A DNA stretch of 64,000 bases, from positions 1 to 64,000 of the forward strand of contig JAJPIA010000141.1 in the NCBI GenBank assembly GCA_021324975.1, read 5' to 3'. The position numbers and the translations under genes are program-made. Below the pieces are notes generated by a model that did not search any database, was not told the DNA's origin, and worked only from the letters and a program-made list of their open reading frames with translations. This stretch comes from Bacillota bacterium. Lineage in GTDB: Bacteria > Sysuimicrobiota > Sysuimicrobiia > Sysuimicrobiales > Segetimicrobiaceae. This document shows, one piece after another, positions 60,933-64,000 of the stretch. The stretch's first letter is position 1. The number at the start of each line of letters is the position of its first letter.

Positions 60933-61844
60933 GTGGCGCGGTCTCTCAATCCGTTCACGATGCCGGGGCAGTGGTACCGGGGCATGTTCCACTGTCACAC
61001 GACCAACTCCGACGGGGCGCGGTCCGTCGTGGACGCGGTGCGATGGTATGCGGACCGCGACTATGACGTGCTGGCGATCACGGATCACAATCAGCTGACG
61101 CAGGCCGCCCCGGCACCGGGAGCCCGGATGCTCGTCGTCCCGGGCACGGAAGTCGATGCCGGACAGTCGCGTCTGGGTGAGCCCTATCACCTGGTCGGCA
61201 TCGGGCTCGCGGAGATGATCGACGTGCCCCGCGAGGTGGCGGCGCGTCACGGGCTGCCCGCGCAGACCGTGATCGACCGCCTGCGGCGCGCCGGCGCCGT
61301 GGTCTTCGTCGCCCACCCCTACTGGAGCGGGCTGATCGTCGACGACCTCGTGGCGCTCGACGGCATTGCCGGGCTGGAGGTCTACAACACCAACACCGAG
61401 GTGGACGTCGCGAAGGGCGACGGGAGCGTGCAGTGGGACGATTGCCTCAGCGCGCGCAAGCCGATGTACGGCGTGGCGAACGACGACACGCACTGGCGCA
61501 TGGGCGACGCCGGCCGGGCCTGGACGATGCTTCGCGCCGACGGCCTGTCCCGCGCGTCGGTGACCGCGGCGCTTGCGTCCGGCGCGTTCTACGCCTCGAC
61601 CGGCGCCGTCCTCGAGGACGTGGCCTTCGACGGCGAGACGGTGGTGGTCCGGATCGCCGAGCCCGGCGCCGCGGAGATCCGTTTTGTGTGCGACCGGCGC
61701 TGGGGCCGGCGGATCGCCGCCAACGGCGCACCGCTGCGCGAGGCGACGTTTGCGCTGCGGGGCCCCGAACGCTACCTGCGCGTTCAGGTCGTCGGTCCGG
61801 CCGGCGAGCGGGCCTGGACCAACCCGTTGTTCGTGGAGCAATAA
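60933..61844 (+). CDS. PHP-domain phosphoesterase
   Basis: A 303-residue protein. GMFHCHTTNSDGARSVVDAV contains the HxH metal site of PHP domains, VLAITDHNQLTQ the second D-H, VVPGTEVDAG the Glu site, and GAVVFVAHPYWSG the later His. MYGVANDDTHWRMGDAGRAW carries further conserved D/H residues. PHP enzymes hydrolyse phosphomono- or diesters; in this cluster it could act on glycerol phosphate compounds. GTG 60933 has a GGAGG site. Confidence 0.8.
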   Translation: MARSLNPFTMPGQWYRGMFHCHTTNSDGARSVVDAVRWYADRDYDVLAITDHNQLTQAAPAPGARMLVVPGTEVDAGQSRLGEPYHLVGIGLAEMIDVPREVAARHGLPAQTVIDRLRRAGAVVFVAHPYWSGLIVDDLVALDGIAGLEVYNTNTEVDVAKGDGSVQWDDCLSARKPMYGVANDDTHWRMGDAGRAWTMLRADGLSRASVTAALASGAFYASTGAVLEDVAFDGETVVVRIAEPGAAEIRFVCDRRWGRRIAANGAPLREATFALRGPERYLRVQVVGPAGERAWTNPLFVEQ

Positions 61845-61897
61845 GCCCGGCGCCCCGACCCAGGACCGTCTCGCGGGCGGGCGAACGGAGAGACCGG

Positions 61898-63574
61898 ATG
61901 CGGTTCGCCACCTGGCTCGTCGACCTCGCGTACGATGCCCTCGCGCTCGCGGGCAACGCCTTGGCGCTCAGCCGCGGGCGGCCCGTGTACGTCCTCGTCG
62001 ACCTCTCCGGCGAGTACCCGGAGTACCGGCCGCGCACTCCATGGTGGGTGCGGCGGCGGCCCGAGAGCCTGGAGGATCTTCGCGGCAGGTTGCGCGTGCT
62101 GGCCGCGGATCCCGCCGTGGCCGGCCTCGTCGTGACCGTCTCGGACCTGCGCGCGGGGCTGGCGACCGTGCAGAGCCTCCGGCGCGCGCTCGCGGGCGTG
62201 CGCGCCGCGGGCAAGCGGGTGATCGCGTACCTGCCGGAGGCGTCCACGCACATCTACTACACGGCCAGCGTCGCGGATGCGGTGATCATGCCGGAGAGCG
62301 GCACCTTGAACCTCGTTGGCCTCGCGCTCGAGGCCACGTTTCTCGGCGACGCGCTCGCGCGGCTCGGCGTCACCGGCGAGTTTGAGCAGATTGCCGAGTA
62401 CAAGACCGCCGTGGAGCCGCTGGTTCGCGAGGCGATGCCGGCGCCGATGCGCGAAGCCCTGAACGCCGTGTTGGACTCCGTCTACGACGACATGACGGCC
62501 CGCATCGCCGAAGCGCGGCGGCTCACGCCTGCCGATCTCCGGCGCGCGGTGTGCGACGCGCCGCTCCCCGCGCGCGCGGCCCGCGACGCCGGGCTCATCG
62601 ACGCGACGCTGTACGAGGACGAGCTCCCCGATTACCTGGCGGAAGGCAACCGGGTCCCCGCGCTCGTCCCGTGGGGGCTCGTGCGCCGTCGCCTGCGGCG
62701 GCCGCTTCGCCGGCTCGGCGCGGCCCCGGCGATTGGGGTGATCACCGTCCGCGGCCCGATCCACATGGGCGAAAGCCGTGTGCGGCCGCTCAGCCTGCCG
62801 CTGCCGTTTGGTGCCGGGGAGACCGCCGGGCACGCCACCGTCATCCGCGCCATTCGGGCGGCGGAGCACGATCGCCGGTTCGGCGCCATCGTGCTCGCCG
62901 TCGACTCGCCCGGAGGATCCGCGCTGGCGTCGGATCTGATCTGGCGGGCGGTCGCGCGCGCGAACCGCGTCAAGCCGGTCGTTGCGTTCCTGGGCAACGT
63001 CGCCGCCTCCGGCGGTTACTACGTGGCCGCGGCGGCGCGCCGGATCGTCTGCCTGCCCGGCACGCTGACCGGCTCGATCGGCGTCATCGGGGGCAAGTTC
63101 AACATCCGTCATCTAGCGGAGCGCGCCGGCGTCCACCGTGAGCTGCTGGCGCGCGGCGAGGCCGCGGCGCTGTTCTCGCCGTTCATGCCGTTCTCGGCGG
63201 CCGACCGGCGGCGTCTGCGCGCGCTGATGGAAGACATCTATGAGCGATTCGTGGCCCGGGTCGCCGAGGGACGGGCTCTCGCACCGGAGGCCGTGCGCGC
63301 CGTCGCCAGAGGCCGCGTGTGGACCGGCCGCCAGGCCCACGGCCACGGCCTCGTGGATCAACTCGGCGACTTCACCGACGCCCTGGACGCCGCCAAGCAC
63401 CTGATGGGCGTCGCAGCCCCGCGCCGCGTGGCGGTGGTCCACGTCCGGGCCCCGAACGCCGTCTCCATCTCACGTCCCATGGCCTCCGTGCGGCATCTCC
63501 TGACGCCCGGCCTCGCCGCGCTCCTCGAAGAGCCGATCCTGACGCTCCTTCCCTGGGAGATATCGATCCGGTAG
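61898..63574 (+). CDS. sppA: Signal peptide peptidase SppA (protease IV)
   Basis: A 558-residue double-domain S49 peptidase, the length of E. coli protease IV. The catalytic lysine is in FEQIAEYKTAVEPLVREAMP and the serine in LGNVAASGGYYVAAAARRIV, with AIVLAVDSPGGSALASDLIW as the preceding conserved loop and GTLTGSIGVIGGKFNIRHLA after it. There is only a weak hydrophobic N-terminal segment, so membrane anchoring is uncertain. It degrades leftover signal peptides or membrane fragments. It follows the PHP gene by 53 bases. Confidence 0.85.
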   Translation: MRFATWLVDLAYDALALAGNALALSRGRPVYVLVDLSGEYPEYRPRTPWWVRRRPESLEDLRGRLRVLAADPAVAGLVVTVSDLRAGLATVQSLRRALAGVRAAGKRVIAYLPEASTHIYYTASVADAVIMPESGTLNLVGLALEATFLGDALARLGVTGEFEQIAEYKTAVEPLVREAMPAPMREALNAVLDSVYDDMTARIAEARRLTPADLRRAVCDAPLPARAARDAGLIDATLYEDELPDYLAEGNRVPALVPWGLVRRRLRRPLRRLGAAPAIGVITVRGPIHMGESRVRPLSLPLPFGAGETAGHATVIRAIRAAEHDRRFGAIVLAVDSPGGSALASDLIWRAVARANRVKPVVAFLGNVAASGGYYVAAAARRIVCLPGTLTGSIGVIGGKFNIRHLAERAGVHRELLARGEAAALFSPFMPFSAADRRRLRALMEDIYERFVARVAEGRALAPEAVRAVARGRVWTGRQAHGHGLVDQLGDFTDALDAAKHLMGVAAPRRVAVVHVRAPNAVSISRPMASVRHLLTPGLAALLEEPILTLLPWEISIR

Positions 63575-63649
63575 CGTCGGGCGCTGTGCGCGTCATGCCC
63601 CCAGTCGACCATCCCAACGGCGCGATTCGCGGACAAGTCGAGCCGCGCA

Positions 63650-64000
63650 TTATGCCTCGCCGGCCGCGCGCGCGATCGCGTGGACGAACCGTTCCGTGAT
63701 CGCCTCGGGCATGGTGATGGCCCGGCCCACGACCACCGCCCACGCGCCGGCCCGGAGCGCCGCCACGGCCTCCTCGGGATTCGTGATGCGGCCCTCGGCG
63801 ACGACCGGCACCGCCACGTCGCGCACGAGCGCCCTCACAACGTCGAGGTCGGGGCCCGCCGTCTGGGCGCTGTGCGGCGTGTAGCCCGCCATCGTCGTTG
63901 CGACGAGGTCGGCGCCGCCGGCCGCCGCCGCGCGGCCTTCGTCCGGCGTCGATACGTCCGCCATGACCGGGAGGCGGCACTCGATGTGGACACGCTCGAT
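63650..64000 (-). CDS. nanE: N-acetylmannosamine-6-phosphate 2-epimerase, C-terminal part
   Basis: The frame is open past the right edge; the last 116 residues are seen. VMADVSTPDEGRAAAAGGAD, VATTMAGYTPHSA, and VPVVAEGRITNPEEAVAALR with GAWAVVVGRAITMPE are diagnostic of NanE, a TIM-barrel epimerase of sialic acid use (ManNAc-6-P to GlcNAc-6-P). The frame runs through the ATG at 63964 (residues CRLPVMAD read through it), so that ATG is internal. Convergent with sppA. Confidence 0.85.
   Translation of the reverse strand: MERVHIECRLPVMADVSTPDEGRAAAAGGADLVATTMAGYTPHSAQTAGPDLDVVRALVRDVAVPVVAEGRITNPEEAVAALRAGAWAVVVGRAITMPEAITERFVHAIARAAGEA

Overview
The window is GC-rich bacterial DNA with dense, often overlapping genes (ATGA/GTGA overlaps) and frequent GTG/TTG starts. 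An S-layer-homology porin, a soluble lytic transglycosylase and several ABC uptake systems suggest a diderm bacterium. An uncultured Terrabacteria lineage of the Armatimonadota/Sysuimicrobiota (CSP1-3) type would fit, but no rRNA or other taxonomic marker is present, so this is only a suggestion. No tRNA, rRNA, CRISPR array or insertion sequence was recognised.

Layout. (a) 1-1443: end of a peptide-type ABC binding protein and a D-cysteine desulfhydrase-like PLP enzyme. (b) about 1585-25533: an accessory island and the main interest. It opens with a three-gene operon: an ECF-like sigma factor, a TPR protein, and a Lon-type protease fused to a CARF sensor domain of the RtcR kind. A cold-shock/HEPN fusion protein follows. 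Then come a CDC48-class AAA+ ATPase, a dTMP-kinase-like enzyme, a ubiquitin-like protein, an E1-like enzyme, an emfourin-like inhibitor, Clp-N-like and YbjN-like proteins, a UBL-E2 fusion, a possible RING-like membrane protein, a JAMM/MPN protein and several unknowns. The island ends against a truncated kdpC. (c) 25843-31515: a STAS-domain protein, a carbohydrate ABC operon on the minus strand, and a zinc alcohol dehydrogenase. (d) 31673-36586: molybdenum hydroxylase large subunit, two flavin oxidoreductase subunits, CspA. (e) 36888-37552: a Doc-like toxin-antitoxin pair with an altered active site. (f) 37947-53122: envelope and export genes (GHL10 glycosidase, GldA/F/G-like ABC exporter, DUF4340, phosphodiester glycosidase, Slt, glycine-rich secreted protein, proteasome-like hydrolase, SLH porin). 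(g) 53267-64000: S9 peptidase, glycerophosphodiester/glycerol cluster with a sugar-type ABC transporter and glpK, PHP phosphoesterase, SppA, partial NanE.

How the island may work. A promoter-like motif, TGTCAGGAA-N14-CGTC, occurs seven times in the island and was not seen elsewhere in the window. One copy precedes the sigma operon itself. The other six lie upstream of five of the six copies of a 32-33-base stem-loop leader that sits just before genes of the UBL/E1/E2/AAA set. The simplest reading is a local regulon: a ligand binds the CARF domain, the Lon protease cleaves an inhibitor (perhaps the TPR protein), the sigma factor is released, and it switches on itself and the ubiquitin-like module. 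The logic resembles the CRISPR-linked CalpL/CalpT/CalpS cascade, but the sensor type is different and no CRISPR locus is nearby. The architecture and the repeated sites are seen directly; the regulatory cascade is inference.
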